64,000 nucleotides of DNA, taken from contig NZ_VTEX01000002.1 in the NCBI RefSeq assembly GCF_008180865.1, forward strand, positions 62,001 through 126,000, written 5' to 3'. The first letter of the stretch is position 1. Each line of letters starts with the position of its first letter. Positions 24,069 through 33,591 of this stretch are shown here, in pieces. The notes under the pieces are model-generated. The model worked only from the letters and a program-made list of their open reading frames with translations. It was not told where the DNA came from and searched no databases. This DNA comes from Rossellomorea aquimaris (lineage in GTDB: Bacteria > Bacillota > Bacilli > Bacillales > Bacillaceae_B). A program made the position numbers and the translations under genes.

Positions 24069-25935
24069 AGCTATACTTTTCTTTGTACCTGCTCAGAGTG
24101 ATCAATGGCCATATCCATTGATAGCTATGGTAATGGATATAAAAGTTCCCTGGCAGGCCTACTCCCGTGGGGTAGGTTTTGGATGAGTCATCTGCTTCTC
24201 CGTTCATGAATTCGAGAAGCGCCATGATGCCCAGGTCAATGGCGGGAGTGGGTTTGTCTTCGATACAGATGAGAGATTCAAGTGCCCATGCGGTTTGTGA
24301 GGGTGTACTGAAGGAAAGAGGCACGTATGTCTTTTCCTGATCACTGTAACAGGATTCTCCCCAGCCCCCGTCTTTATGTTGAATGCTTTCCAGCCAAGCT
24401 TTTGCTTTTTGGATATGTTTATCAGAAGAAGGTACTCCCGTTGCTTTCATTCCCGTGATGGCCGCCCATGTTCCATAGATATAGCAGACGCCCCAGCGCC
24501 CGTACCACGATCCATCGTCCTTTTGCATCAGCTTCAGCCATTGTACCCCTCTTTTGACCTGAGGATGGTCCATGGTCAACCCTGCCCGGTTTCCTAGAAA
24601 CTCCAGGGCTCTTCCTGTTAGATCAGGGGTTGATGGATCGATTGCCGCTGCCTCTGCCCCGTCCATAGGAAATGAAGTAAGGATACCTTTTGTCTTGTTT
24701 TTTTCAAAAGCCGGCCAGCCTCCATCACGGTTCTGCATACCAAGTGTCCATTCGAGCCCACGGTCCCACGATTGCCGCACAAGTGGTTTCTCAGCAGCTG
24801 AATAGGTAATGGCCCTGAGTGCAGCCGTCGTATCATCCACATCAGGGTGAATGCTGTTGCTCTTTGAAAAGCCCCAGCCCCCAGGCTTCGCTCTGCTCTC
24901 CATCGCCCAATCCCCATACCGAAAATGTTGTTTCTTAAGAAGGTACTCCACCGCTTTCTCTATGGAGTGTTCTCGTGCATCCACTCCTGCCTCCTGAAGG
25001 GCATAGCTGATCAAGGCTGTGTCCCACACGGTTGAGGGAGAATTTTGAATATGAATGCCTTTCTTCGTTTCGCTGGCCATCTCTTTTAATCCACTCATTG
25101 CCTTTACGATGATAGGGTCACTCTTTTTGTATCCCAAAGCCAGCAGGGAATAAATCATATAAAACGTTGTGCTGAAATAACTAAGATACGTCCCATCGGG
25201 TTCTATTCTTTGCAGCATATACTGCTGGGCGAATTGCCGGGCCTGTTGATGAAGATGGGTTGGAATACTTATTAAGGACTGTAAGCCCTCATTGATTTTC
25301 GAGAATAATTTCAGCTCCCTTGCACTGTATCTTACTTCATGTGGTGTCCGGGACAGATGTTGTATTTGTGGAATGCTGTTTGATTTTAACGAGAACCCCT
25401 GATCCTTCAGCAACAGCAGTGGTGCCAAGTGAGCTCGTGCATAGCTGCTGAAATCCCAGAAATTCAAGGGGAATTGCTTCGGAATCATTAAAAACTCGAT
25501 GGGAACCGGAAGCAAATGCCTCCAATCATATTGTCCATGAATGGCAAGCATGAATTTCGTAATCGAGTGCGCCCCGTGAATGCCACCCTTTTTCTCTATG
25601 AAACGCTCGGCTTTCTCCAGTCTCTTGTCCTCCTTCTCCACCAATCCACTAAATAAGAGGGCAAAGTATGCCTCGATCGTTGAAGACAGATTCCCTTCCT
25701 TCTCATCATCAAAAAGCTTCCATGTCCCTTCCCTGGATTGTACTTTCCAAAGTCGGTTCACCAGCCGTCCCACAAGCTCTTCCTCATCCACCTCAAGGGA
25801 ACGCAGAAGAATGATCATATATGCATCGGTCATCACGCTATTTTCAAAGCAGAAGGACCAGCTTCCTTCTGCATTCTGTCTATGCTGAAGATCACTCACC
25901 TTTTTATGAATCGTGTTCTCAATCTTCTTTTTCAT
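24067..25935 (-). CDS. shc: Squalene-hopene cyclase family protein
   Basis: The 622-residue triterpene cyclase has the catalytic acid motif PDVDDTTAALRA (DxDD) near residue 365 and several QW repeats (MQNRDGGWPAF, MQKDDGSWYGRW, IQHKDGGWGES, SFSTPSQTAWAL). It cyclises squalene to hopene; in B. subtilis the homologue SqhC makes sporulene-type terpenoids. Length matches the family. Start: ATG preceded by GAGGAAGGATACATGT. No squalene or phytoene synthase gene is adjacent, so the substrate supply must be elsewhere. It is transcribed alone or with the downstream N-demethylase operon, from which a repeat hairpin separates it. Confidence 0.93.
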   Translation of the reverse strand: MKKKIENTIHKKVSDLQHRQNAEGSWSFCFENSVMTDAYMIILLRSLEVDEEELVGRLVNRLWKVQSREGTWKLFDDEKEGNLSSTIEAYFALLFSGLVEKEDKRLEKAERFIEKKGGIHGAHSITKFMLAIHGQYDWRHLLPVPIEFLMIPKQFPLNFWDFSSYARAHLAPLLLLKDQGFSLKSNSIPQIQHLSRTPHEVRYSARELKLFSKINEGLQSLISIPTHLHQQARQFAQQYMLQRIEPDGTYLSYFSTTFYMIYSLLALGYKKSDPIIVKAMSGLKEMASETKKGIHIQNSPSTVWDTALISYALQEAGVDAREHSIEKAVEYLLKKQHFRYGDWAMESRAKPGGWGFSKSNSIHPDVDDTTAALRAITYSAAEKPLVRQSWDRGLEWTLGMQNRDGGWPAFEKNKTKGILTSFPMDGAEAAAIDPSTPDLTGRALEFLGNRAGLTMDHPQVKRGVQWLKLMQKDDGSWYGRWGVCYIYGTWAAITGMKATGVPSSDKHIQKAKAWLESIQHKDGGWGESCYSDQEKTYVPLSFSTPSQTAWALESLICIEDKPTPAIDLGIMALLEFMNGEADDSSKTYPTGVGLPGNFYIHYHSYQWIWPLITLSRYKEKYS

Positions 25936-26014
25936 ACATGTATCCTTCCTCCCGATATCTGCTCTGATGTAATGTATATGTGAAGAATGCGGGTACTAGT
26001 AGTGAGATACAAAG

Positions 26015-26048
26015 AAGAGCCTGCTCTCCGGTTGCGGGGCAGGCTCTT
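26015..26048 (-). terminator. Terminator of the DUF2161 gene
   Basis: AAGAGCCTGC / GCAGGCTCTT stem starting one base after the stop codon, followed on the minus strand by CTTTG. The T-tract is short. Confidence 0.7.
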
Positions 26049-26049
26049 T

Positions 26050-26766
26050 CTATTGTTCTTCTTCTATTTTCTTAAAGTAGTAGCTTACAAGCTCGGGATA
26101 ATTCTCAAGCTCTTTTTTTCCTTGCTCCGTTATCTGGTAAACTCCCCTTTTTACCCGCTCAAACCAGCGGTAATAATTCTTCTGAAGAATGGATGGAGTT
26201 TTCGCACCAGTCCCCAACTTGGCTAAGTTCCTCGGTGACATGGGACCGTGTTTTTCAAGGTAACAGGCAATCTGAATACAGTTTTCCTTGTAAGCCGTCA
26301 TGATTTTCGTTTTATTGCTGCCGCCTACATTGTAATCTGCACTGCGCCCTTCGATTTCTTTTACAAGAGCTGCCCGTTTCCGCTTACTGTTCTTCATACT
26401 CTTATTCCGGTCAAAGGTTTCCGGATGTATGACAAAATCAAGCTTAGGCGTTTTCGTTGTAAACGATACGGTAATCAGACCGAGCTCTAATCTGCGCACC
26501 AAGTGACAGACATCGTTCCACCGCTTTGACCGGGGACGCTTTGGTTTCGGGATTGCAATGTATACAAGGTCTGTGAGTCTCTGCCGCTTTGTCGCTTGAA
26601 TAAGAAGTTCGACATTCAATGAAAGCTTCAATTCTACAATCACAAGTTCATCTTCCTTAAAGGCAGTCACATCACAATCGTTCACTTCACCGTTCACCTG
26701 GTAACCCTGTTTGTGAAAATGTTTTTGGATCGGTTGATAAAGATCCGATTCTTTAAGTTTCTTCAT
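26050..26766 (-). CDS. DUF2161 PD-(D/E)XK-fold putative nuclease/phosphodiesterase
   Basis: The 238-residue protein has, near its N-terminus, a PD-(D/E)XK-like core: CDVTAF with Asp32, then VIVELKLS with Glu45 and Lys47. A C-terminal winged-helix-like part (GPMSPRNLAKLGTGAKTPSIL, FERVKRGVYQITEQGKKEL) resembles a DNA- or RNA-binding module. A very basic middle region (RNKSMKNSKRKRA) supports nucleic-acid contact. No biochemical role is established for the family. It is a single-gene unit. Confidence 0.8.
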   Translation of the reverse strand: MKKLKESDLYQPIQKHFHKQGYQVNGEVNDCDVTAFKEDELVIVELKLSLNVELLIQATKRQRLTDLVYIAIPKPKRPRSKRWNDVCHLVRRLELGLITVSFTTKTPKLDFVIHPETFDRNKSMKNSKRKRAALVKEIEGRSADYNVGGSNKTKIMTAYKENCIQIACYLEKHGPMSPRNLAKLGTGAKTPSILQKNYYRWFERVKRGVYQITEQGKKELENYPELVSYYFKKIEEEQ

Positions 26767-26847
26767 GGTAAAAACCTTTCTGGGAAAGAATTCTATAGGT
26801 AAAGTATAGACTATTCGAGAGATTTTTGCAGTTTGGAAGAAAAAGAG

Positions 26848-26876
26848 ACCCCAACTCCTGGTTCGGAAGTTGGGGG
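26848..26876 (-). terminator. Probable terminator of the PTS IICB gene
   Basis: CCCCAACTTCC / GGAGTTGGGG hairpin on the minus strand, followed by TCTCTTTTTC, about 125 bases after the PTS stop codon. Confidence 0.65.
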
Positions 26877-26998
26877 GAGCTATTGGAAATGGTTTATCTA
26901 CCGTTTTTGGGATATACCAGCCGTTTGAGAAATATACCTGCCAAAATCAGCTTTTATCTGCCATTCTACAAAAAAACGACAGGTCCCCTTTCCTTATC

Positions 26999-28447
26999 CT
27001 ATCCTCGAATCCTCTCAATTTCATCAGCCACAAACTGCACCGACGTGCCGACAATCACTTGAATGCTATTTTCCCCAACTACATGTATGCCCGGCACCCC
27101 TGTCGCTTTGATCCTAGCTTGATCTACGGCATCCATGTCCTTCACCTCCACTCTCAATCTGGTAATGCAGTTATCTACGGAGGTTACATTTTCATCCCCA
27201 CCGAGTCCTGCATAGATCTCAGATGCCATCACAGCAAACTTTTCGTCTTGAGTGAGCACCGCTGCACTCTCCCCTGCTGCTTCTTCGCTGTCTTCTTCAC
27301 GCCCCGGAGTCATAAGATTGAATTTCGCGATCATGAAACGGAACAAGAAATAGTAGAGAAGGGCAAATACGACACCTTGTATGAGCAGCATGTACGGAAG
27401 ATTCGCTAACGGAAGTCTTGAGCTTAGGACAAAATCGACGAACCCTGCGCTGAAGCCGAACCCTGCCGTCCATTGAAAGAAGGAGGCAATGGCCAGGGAT
27501 AATCCTGTCAACACCGCATGTGCTACATAAAGGGCAGGTGCAACAAACATGAAGGCAAACTCCAGAGGCTCAGTCACTCCTGTGAAAAAGGAAGCAAAAC
27601 CTGCTGCCAGCATCAGTGAAGCCACCTGCTTCTTCTTACTTGGCTTTGCAGCATGATAGATGGCGAGCCCCGCTGCAGGAAGACCAAACATCATAACCGG
27701 GAAGAACCCAGCCTGATACATACCCGTCACACCTTTTTCACCCTTACCTGACCAGAAGTTTCCGATATCATTGATACCGGCAACGTCGAACCAGAACACA
27801 GAATTTAAGGCATGATGCAAACCTGTAGGAATTAATAATCGATTAAAGAATCCATATAAACCTGCACCCGTGAAGCTTAATCCACTGATTTCCTTCCCGA
27901 ATGAAACAAGAGCAGTGTAGATGACCGGCCAAACAAACAGCATCACACCTGATACAACCAGCATGGCAACAGCCGACATGATCGGAACTAATCGTTTTCC
28001 GCTAAAAAATGCAAGGGCATCCGGAAGCTTCACGTGACTGAAGCGATTGTACATAGCTGCAGCAACGATCCCTGACAAAATCCCGACAAACTGATTACCG
28101 ATTTTCTCAAATGCCGGATTGACGGCTGCGGCATCCACACCTTGAAGCAGTGCAACTGAGTCCGTTGAAAGGAGTGTCGTAATCACGAGATAAGCGACCA
28201 AGCCGCTCAGTGCTGCAGAACCATCCTTTGTTTTGGCCATACCCAGTGCTACACCGACTGCAAACAGAATCGACATATTATCAATGATCGATGCGCCAGC
28301 TTTGATTAAGAAGGCTGCAATCGGACTATCCGCGCCCCAGCCAGTCGGATCGATCCAATACCCAATCCCCATCAGAATCGCAGCAGCCGGCAATACGGCA
28401 ACCGGAAGCATCAACGAACGACCAATGCGCTGAAGATATTTCATCAT
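26999..28447 (-). CDS. PTS N-acetylglucosamine/glucose-family transporter, IICB
   Basis: The 482-residue sugar phosphotransferase permease has an N-terminal IIC membrane domain (residues ~1-380; LMLPVAVLPAAAILMGIGY, PDALAFFSGKRLVPI and GLHHALNSVFWF, typical of the NagE/GlcNAc branch) and a C-terminal IIB domain with the phosphorylated cysteine in VDNCITRLRVEV. There is no fused IIA, so a separate IIA (for example Crr or PtsG) must serve it. GlcNAc is the likely sugar, which would connect it to peptidoglycan-sugar recycling at 49-53 kb. Start: ATG-ATG after GGGGGAAAACAAA. A palindrome just upstream may bind its regulator. Confidence 0.88.
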   Translation of the reverse strand: MMKYLQRIGRSLMLPVAVLPAAAILMGIGYWIDPTGWGADSPIAAFLIKAGASIIDNMSILFAVGVALGMAKTKDGSAALSGLVAYLVITTLLSTDSVALLQGVDAAAVNPAFEKIGNQFVGILSGIVAAAMYNRFSHVKLPDALAFFSGKRLVPIMSAVAMLVVSGVMLFVWPVIYTALVSFGKEISGLSFTGAGLYGFFNRLLIPTGLHHALNSVFWFDVAGINDIGNFWSGKGEKGVTGMYQAGFFPVMMFGLPAAGLAIYHAAKPSKKKQVASLMLAAGFASFFTGVTEPLEFAFMFVAPALYVAHAVLTGLSLAIASFFQWTAGFGFSAGFVDFVLSSRLPLANLPYMLLIQGVVFALLYYFLFRFMIAKFNLMTPGREEDSEEAAGESAAVLTQDEKFAVMASEIYAGLGGDENVTSVDNCITRLRVEVKDMDAVDQARIKATGVPGIHVVGENSIQVIVGTSVQFVADEIERIRG

Positions 28448-28486
28448 TTTGTTTTCCCCCTATCAGTCCATTTTTCACTTTAAGAT

Positions 28487-28512
28487 GTTTTGTCTAGTAA
28501 ATAGGACAAAAC
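28487..28512. promoter_or_regulatory. Operator-like palindrome upstream of the PTS gene
   Basis: GTTTTGTC and GACAAAAC are perfect 8-bp inverted arms separated by 10 bases (TAGTAAATAG), 40 bases before the PTS start. This suggests a dimeric repressor site; I could not assign the regulator. Confidence 0.5.
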
Positions 28513-28560
28513 CTCTCCCATAAAAAATATTCTTGTTCCACCCTGTTTAGAAGTGAATAT

Positions 28561-29463
28561 TCAACCCCTTTTATAGGATTTTTCCAAATATTTGACCGTC
28601 ATATTGACCAACAGGATCAATAACGAATAAGCGATTACAGGGAAAAACACGATATACGGCTCCAACAACAATTCACCGTATTGACTTCCGATCAAACCCG
28701 CCCATTCATATGTCGCGCTTGAATATGCATTGAACTGATCATGCTCCTGTCCCGAAGTAATAACCGTCCCTCCTATAAATATATGAAAAATAGCTAGATG
28801 CAGCAGCAGGTTGAGAACCTGTACGAGCTGCCTGCCTGTCAAAATGATGAGTCTAGGGAAGAGGTGGAGAAAAACATGTCTTTTTGCAAGATGAAAGGAT
28901 GATCCACCAAGGACACGGGCACTATCCATAAAATCAAGGCAATAAATATGCCGTACAGTTTCTCCGATCATTTTTGCAGTAGTTGGTACACCTGCCATAA
29001 TGAGAACAATGAGCTGTAAAAGAAGAGATTGAGTCATTGTAAGGGGCGGTGCACTTCTCAACTCATACAGCAAAAAAGGTGACAGCCAGATGATCGCTAC
29101 CAGTGACTGGGGCACGAAGGTGAATGCTTGCAGCAGTCCTTCCACCCATGATGAAGTGAACCAATTTTTAAGCCAGACACCAAGGAAAGTCGCAAGGATG
29201 ATTCTACATATGGTGACCAGTAACGCAAATAACATCGTCCACTTCGCCCCAATCACCAACAAATAAAACAGATCACGGCCTTCCCGGTCTGTTCCAAGCC
29301 AATACAAGCTTGAAGGCAGATATGGAGTAGTATCCACCACTGTTCCATTTTCGTCATACAGAAATGGCTTGGCGACGGGTTCTTCTTTTACAATTGGCAA
29401 GATTACGCTCACAAGAATAATCGTAATGAGTAGATATGCTGGAAGCACGCTTGATGATTTCAA
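28561..29463 (-). CDS. ABC transporter permease, DppC/OppC-like
   Basis: The 300-residue membrane protein has an N-terminal helix, an extracytoplasmic segment with YWLGTDREGRDLFYLLVIGA (the classic OppC/DppC entry motif) and about five further helices. The inner-loop ATPase-contact region is visible around DFMDSARVLGGSSFHLAKRHVFLHL (28.9 kb). Its start overlaps the end of the OppB-like permease by four bases. No ATPase or binding protein is encoded in this operon. Confidence 0.82.
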   Translation of the reverse strand: MKSSSVLPAYLLITIILVSVILPIVKEEPVAKPFLYDENGTVVDTTPYLPSSLYWLGTDREGRDLFYLLVIGAKWTMLFALLVTICRIILATFLGVWLKNWFTSSWVEGLLQAFTFVPQSLVAIIWLSPFLLYELRSAPPLTMTQSLLLQLIVLIMAGVPTTAKMIGETVRHIYCLDFMDSARVLGGSSFHLAKRHVFLHLFPRLIILTGRQLVQVLNLLLHLAIFHIFIGGTVITSGQEHDQFNAYSSATYEWAGLIGSQYGELLLEPYIVFFPVIAYSLLILLVNMTVKYLEKSYKRG

Positions 29464-30380
29464 CCATTCCCTCCTCCCTTCTTTCCATAAAACCGCTGCC
29501 GATAATGGATTGTTCCTTTTACCACAATAAATAGTGGTGTCATGAGGAGTATCAGCATGAATGCCCGTGATGCCGCTGGCTGATCTCCTATGATAAATCT
29601 CATGATCCCGCTACTATTAAACAGGAATTCGAGGACAACCAGATTTGTCACCAGGACTAGGATGATGACGGGTAAATGTGTCAGGCACTCCATGACCGTA
29701 TTTTTTAAAATGTGATGAAACGAAATGGCAGCATTGGAGATCCCTTTTGATTTCGCAAAAAGTACATAATCCTTTTCCATCTCTTCTTTCATGAAAAGAA
29801 GGTTCATTTTAAGGAGATAAATGCACGGGACAACACTCAAGGTTAAAAGTGGTAAGAGATAAGCCGGTTTATCATCTGTGGAATAGGCTGCCGCAAGTTC
29901 GATTCCTGTTTGTTTATAAAACCACACAACAGATAATTGAATACTAAAGATAAAAAAGACGTCTGGAAGTGATTCAAGAATTCCTACTGTGGCAAGTATT
30001 ATTTTCTTCAAAAATGGAGGGAAATGTATATACATCATACTCGCTATCATTACAATGAATACTGCTATAATAAAGCTTCCCAGAAGCAAAGTTAAACTAT
30101 AAAAATAGGAATCTGTTATATAGGGAAACAAGTCTATTGTGACCGCCTGCTGATGGAATTCCTCGGACCTTACTTCGGGCATTCTGGCGTAGGATCGGGT
30201 CTCTGAATGTACATAGTATGAAAGTGTGTGCGGCTGCAGAATATTCTTCATGATCGTTAGAATAGTTGATGTAAAGGTATTTAAGCCTCCTATCATTGCA
30301 GGAGAAGCCAGTAAGAGAATGATGCCTATGCACGTCAATCCATATTGTCCAATTTCTTTTATGAGTTTCAACATAAACAT
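29460..30380 (-). CDS. ABC transporter permease, DppB/OppB-like
   Basis: The 306-residue permease partner has about six hydrophobic segments and an ATPase-contact loop near KDYVLFAKSKGISNAAISFHH, which matches the EAA loop of peptide/nickel permeases. It lies seven bases after the ArsR-like regulator gene and overlaps the second permease, so regulator and permeases form one operon. Sequence is more diverged than usual for OppB, so the substrate is open. Confidence 0.78.
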   Translation of the reverse strand: MFMLKLIKEIGQYGLTCIGIILLLASPAMIGGLNTFTSTILTIMKNILQPHTLSYYVHSETRSYARMPEVRSEEFHQQAVTIDLFPYITDSYFYSLTLLLGSFIIAVFIVMIASMMYIHFPPFLKKIILATVGILESLPDVFFIFSIQLSVVWFYKQTGIELAAAYSTDDKPAYLLPLLTLSVVPCIYLLKMNLLFMKEEMEKDYVLFAKSKGISNAAISFHHILKNTVMECLTHLPVIILVLVTNLVVLEFLFNSSGIMRFIIGDQPAASRAFMLILLMTPLFIVVKGTIHYRQRFYGKKGGGNG

Positions 30381-30386
30381 AACCCC

Positions 30387-31433
30387 TTAAGTTAAATCCG
30401 ACTCATAAATAAATTCTTCTAATAAAGGAAGCGAGATGAACTGACTAAGATCCGCCCGTAGTGACTCCATCCTCTCTCTGTTACCCGAATAAAAAATGTA
30501 ATAGCCTTTCCGTTCACTCGTCACCAGGCCGGACTTTTGAAGAGTTTTAATATGACTGGAAATGGTCGCTTCTGCAAGGTCATGTTTTTCCGCAAGCTGT
30601 TTTGTGCTGTACGGATGCATGAAAATATCCCGTAAAATCTTTAATCTTGTTGATTCTCCCAAGGCTTTGAACATGAGAACTAAGTCCGTGGGCGGCTCAT
30701 CATTTGAAGCTTCCGGCTCAGGCACTGCCACGTGCAATCCGAGGCATAGCCTGCCAGGATATACTCCGAGCATGACATGTGGGGTAATGAAGGTAGAAGG
30801 CTGCAATGTGAGATGGGAATATTCTTTTAACGAAAAACGGTACGTCTCACCCTTTTGCACCTTAATGGTTGAGCCTTTTAGCGTAACATCCGGATGAAGC
30901 TCATTCAGTGCATCGAAAGAAGACTGATCAAGCTTTTGCTGGAAAGTGGCGGATGCCCTCTTAATCCAAGGGTGTATACGGAATAATTCCCGTTGGAATA
31001 TCTTTTCGTTGTATTCGTATAGGAGCTGGTGAATGCGGTCCTTCCACTGCTTCGGATGCTTCAGTAAATCTTTTTGATGATGGTTCAGGGGCGACATGCG
31101 ATTATCTTTCCTCCAGCCTTGAAGCGATTCAACACTGTACTGCTCTCCCAGCATATAAAAAACGAAGGTCTCATCAGGAATTGAACAAATAAACTCGATA
31201 GCTTCCTCAGTAGAGGACTCATTAAGCTTGTATTCGTTGCGGATGTTCATGAGATACAACCACTCATAGGTCAACAGTCCAATCATGCGAATATCAGAGA
31301 CCATCTCTTTTGAAAGTGATGCCTCTACCTCCATCGCCCACTTCCCGCGATAAGGATGATGAACCGGATTACACAGCACATGCAAACTCGCCACCAATTC
31401 ATTAAATGGTGAAAACACAATTTCAATCCCCAT
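30387..31433 (-). CDS. ArsR-family regulator with long N-terminal DUF5937-like domain
   Basis: The 348-residue protein has a ~255-residue N-terminal region (IVFSPFNELVASLHVLCNP start, typical of the DUF5937 ArsR group) and a C-terminal winged helix (residues ~260-330): LGESTRLKILRDIFMHPYSTKQLAEKHDLAEATISSHIKTLQKSG. No metal-binding cysteine pair is seen in the helix region. It probably autoregulates the operon with the two downstream ABC permeases. The N-terminal domain may sense the transported compound; this is inference. Confidence 0.85.
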   Translation of the reverse strand: MGIEIVFSPFNELVASLHVLCNPVHHPYRGKWAMEVEASLSKEMVSDIRMIGLLTYEWLYLMNIRNEYKLNESSTEEAIEFICSIPDETFVFYMLGEQYSVESLQGWRKDNRMSPLNHHQKDLLKHPKQWKDRIHQLLYEYNEKIFQRELFRIHPWIKRASATFQQKLDQSSFDALNELHPDVTLKGSTIKVQKGETYRFSLKEYSHLTLQPSTFITPHVMLGVYPGRLCLGLHVAVPEPEASNDEPPTDLVLMFKALGESTRLKILRDIFMHPYSTKQLAEKHDLAEATISSHIKTLQKSGLVTSERKGYYIFYSGNRERMESLRADLSQFISLPLLEEFIYESDLT

Positions 31434-31538
31434 AAGAACCCCACCTTTAACTGATTCGTTATTTACCTAATCAAATTCTACAAATGGATAAATTAAACAT
31501 AATTTACGGTATGTGGAGATATCTGTCAAGAGTGATTT

Positions 31539-31552
31539 GAGGGACGGACCTT
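31539..31552 (+). repeat. GAGGGACGGACC element
   Basis: A single copy (GAGGGACGGACCTT) in the long gap upstream of the ArsR regulator. Confidence 0.7.
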
Positions 31553-31600
31553 GGGGGAGAGTTTTTGTGGAAGTGGGTTTGTCGCCATTTCCATAAAATA

Positions 31601-31724
31601 GAAATATACGCGATTACTATTGAAAATAACGAAATTATTGAAATTATGACGCAATTACCAAGAAAACGACGCAATATACTTATAAATGACGCAATTGCAT
31701 ACCAAAATGAAGCAATTATCTCCA
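31601..31724. repeat. Degenerate 20/21-bp tandem repeat, six units
   Basis: The core ACG(C/A)(A/G)ATTA recurs at 31608, 31629, 31649, 31669, 31689 and 31710, a step of 20-21 bases. Units have AAA-rich joints and resemble the array at 44132-44233. The remaining sequence of this ~650-base gap (31434-32086) has no supportable gene. Confidence 0.65.
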
Positions 31725-31936
31725 AGAACTCTATATAAAGCTTTGCCTATACCTTCTAATGGACCCATCAGACCCTTTTAATAAGGTTTAAGTGCCTTTT
31801 CAGAGCCCTACGAATGAAATTACATCATATTTACTTTACTAAAGGCTACTTCCCTCACTTTTCAACGCCCGTTCAATCCACATCCTCGCAAAAGAAACAA
31901 CCATCTTCTACCGTAATTCACTACTTAAAGGATATT

Positions 31937-32025
31937 GAGGGACGGACCTTGGAATTCGATTGAAGAAATGGTGTGGTTATGAGGATTGGAAGTGGTCGAT
32001 GGGGCTTGAGGAAGGTCCGTCCCTC
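31937..32025. repeat. GAGGGACGGACC inverted pair
   Basis: GAGGGACGGACCTT (31937-31950) faces AAGGTCCGTCCCTC (32012-32025), leaving a 61-base loop between the two arms. Confidence 0.7.
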
Positions 32026-32045
32026 TTTAAACACGCAAAAAAAAA

Positions 32046-32084
32046 CCCCCGTCAGGTATCAAGCCCGACGGAGGTCCGTCCCTC
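32046..32084 (-). terminator. Terminator of the glutamate synthase operon with adjoining GAGGGACGGACC element
   Basis: On the minus strand CCGTCGGG / CCTGACGG forms a stem with loop CTTGATA, followed by GGG and nine T. The repeat element (32071-32084) overlaps its 5' side and begins two bases after the stop of the small subunit. Confidence 0.85.
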
Positions 32085-32086
32085 AA

Positions 32087-33574
32087 TTAAGGTAATTCAG
32101 TTGTACCCATGAGGTAGCGGTCGCATTCGCGGGCTGCTTCACGGCCTTCGTTGATTGCCCAGACGATAAGGCTTTGGCCCCGGCGCATGTCTCCTGCAGC
32201 GAAGACACCATCGACGTTGGTCAGGTATTTGCCGTACTCTGCTTTCACCGTTGAATTGGTGTTTGTTTCGACATCAAGCTCTTTGATCAGGTCTTGTTCC
32301 GGACCACTGAATCCGATTGCCAGAAGGACAAGATCAGCTGGCCATACTTTTTCCGTTCCGGGAATTTCATCACGGATTTTGTTTCCATCTTCGTCATAAC
32401 GAAGCTTTACATTAATCGTATGAACTTCCTTGATATGACCATGCTCGTCACCGACAAACTTCTTGGTCATGACAGCATACGCGCGTGGATCTTCTCCAAG
32501 TACTTCTGCTGCTTCTTTTTGACCGTACTCCACCCGGTGAATGACCGGGTATTGCGGCCAAGGGTTGCCGACTTCATCACGCATGGCGCCCTTTTTGTCA
32601 TAGATATCAAACTGAGTGAGGCTTTTACAGTTATGTCTTACCGAAGTGGCCAAACAGTCTGTTCCTGTGTCCCCGCCACCGATGACGATGACGTTTTTCC
32701 CTTCAGCAGAAATATAATTTCCGTCTTCCAGGTTGGAATCCAATAAGCTTTTTGTATTCGCATGAAGGAATTCCATTGCGTAGTGAACGCCTTTCAAATC
32801 CCGCCCATCCACTTGTATGTCACGATGAACGGCGGCTCCTCCGCAAAGTATTACCGCATCAAAGTTTTCACGCAGGTTTTCGACTGTGTAGTCTTTCCCG
32901 ACCTCCGTATTCGTAACGAATTCAATGCCCTCTTCTTCTAGAATATCGACTCGGCGCTTAACGACTGAATAAGGCAATTTCATTTCTGGAATGCCATACG
33001 TTAATAATCCGCCTACACGATCATTCTTTTCAAAAACGGTCACAAGATGACCTGCTTTATTCAATTGAGCAGCTGAGGCCAATCCTGCAGGACCTGATCC
33101 CACGACCGCCACCCTTTTACCGGTGCGGTATTCGGGTGGTTCCGGAATGACCCAGCCTTCTTCAAACCCCTTTTCGATGATCGAGCGTTCCACGGTTCTA
33201 ATTGCAACAGGCGGCTCGTTGATTCCGAGTACGCATGCTCCCTCACATGGTGCAGGACAAGCAAAACCGGTGAATTCGGGAAAGTTGTTCATCTGATGCT
33301 CGCGCTTAAGGGCTTCTTTCCATTGTCCCTGGTACACAAGATCGTTCCATTCCGGTATTAAGTGATAAACAGGGCAACCCGTTGTTGCTCCGTTGATTTC
33401 CATTCCAGACTGACAGGTAGGAACGCCGCAATCCATACAGCGCGCCCCCTGTTTTTTGACTTCTTCTTCCGAAAGAGGAGAGGTGTAGTCGTTCCAATCC
33501 TTCGTTCGTTCAGCTGGATTTCTTTCATCCAATGTTTGTCTTTTATATTCCATGAATCCAGTTGGTTTTCCCAT
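32087..33574 (-). CDS. gltD: Glutamate synthase (NADPH) small subunit
   Basis: The 495-residue flavoprotein (called GltB in B. subtilis) passes electrons from NADPH to the large subunit. N-terminal cysteines for the low-potential 4Fe-4S clusters are seen in [11 protein letters not shown] and [15 protein letters not shown] binding is shown by [17 protein letters not shown] and NADPH binding by [17 protein letters not shown]; a C-terminal [16 protein letters not shown] closes the FAD site. It lies 17 bases after the large-subunit gene. Length and motifs are complete. Confidence 0.96.
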   Translation of the reverse strand: MGKPTGFMEYKRQTLDERNPAERTKDWNDYTSPLSEEEVKKQGARCMDCGVPTCQSGMEINGATTGCPVYHLIPEWNDLVYQGQWKEALKREHQMNNFPEFTGFACPAPCEGACVLGINEPPVAIRTVERSIIEKGFEEGWVIPEPPEYRTGKRVAVVGSGPAGLASAAQLNKAGHLVTVFEKNDRVGGLLTYGIPEMKLPYSVVKRRVDILEEEGIEFVTNTEVGKDYTVENLRENFDAVILCGGAAVHRDIQVDGRDLKGVHYAMEFLHANTKSLLDSNLEDGNYISAEGKNVIVIGGGDTGTDCLATSVRHNCKSLTQFDIYDKKGAMRDEVGNPWPQYPVIHRVEYGQKEAAEVLGEDPRAYAVMTKKFVGDEHGHIKEVHTINVKLRYDEDGNKIRDEIPGTEKVWPADLVLLAIGFSGPEQDLIKELDVETNTNSTVKAEYGKYLTNVDGVFAAGDMRRGQSLIVWAINEGREAARECDRYLMGTTELP

Positions 33575-33591
33575 AATATCCCCCTCCCTCT

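Noticed and set aside
26870..27409. A 179-residue plus-strand frame antisense to the PTS gene.
   Set aside because: It is a shadow of the well-supported IICB gene on the other strand, with no family resemblance.
31504..31725. A 73-residue open frame on the minus strand.
   Set aside because: It is made largely of tandem repeat sequence, lacks a ribosome site and resembles no family.
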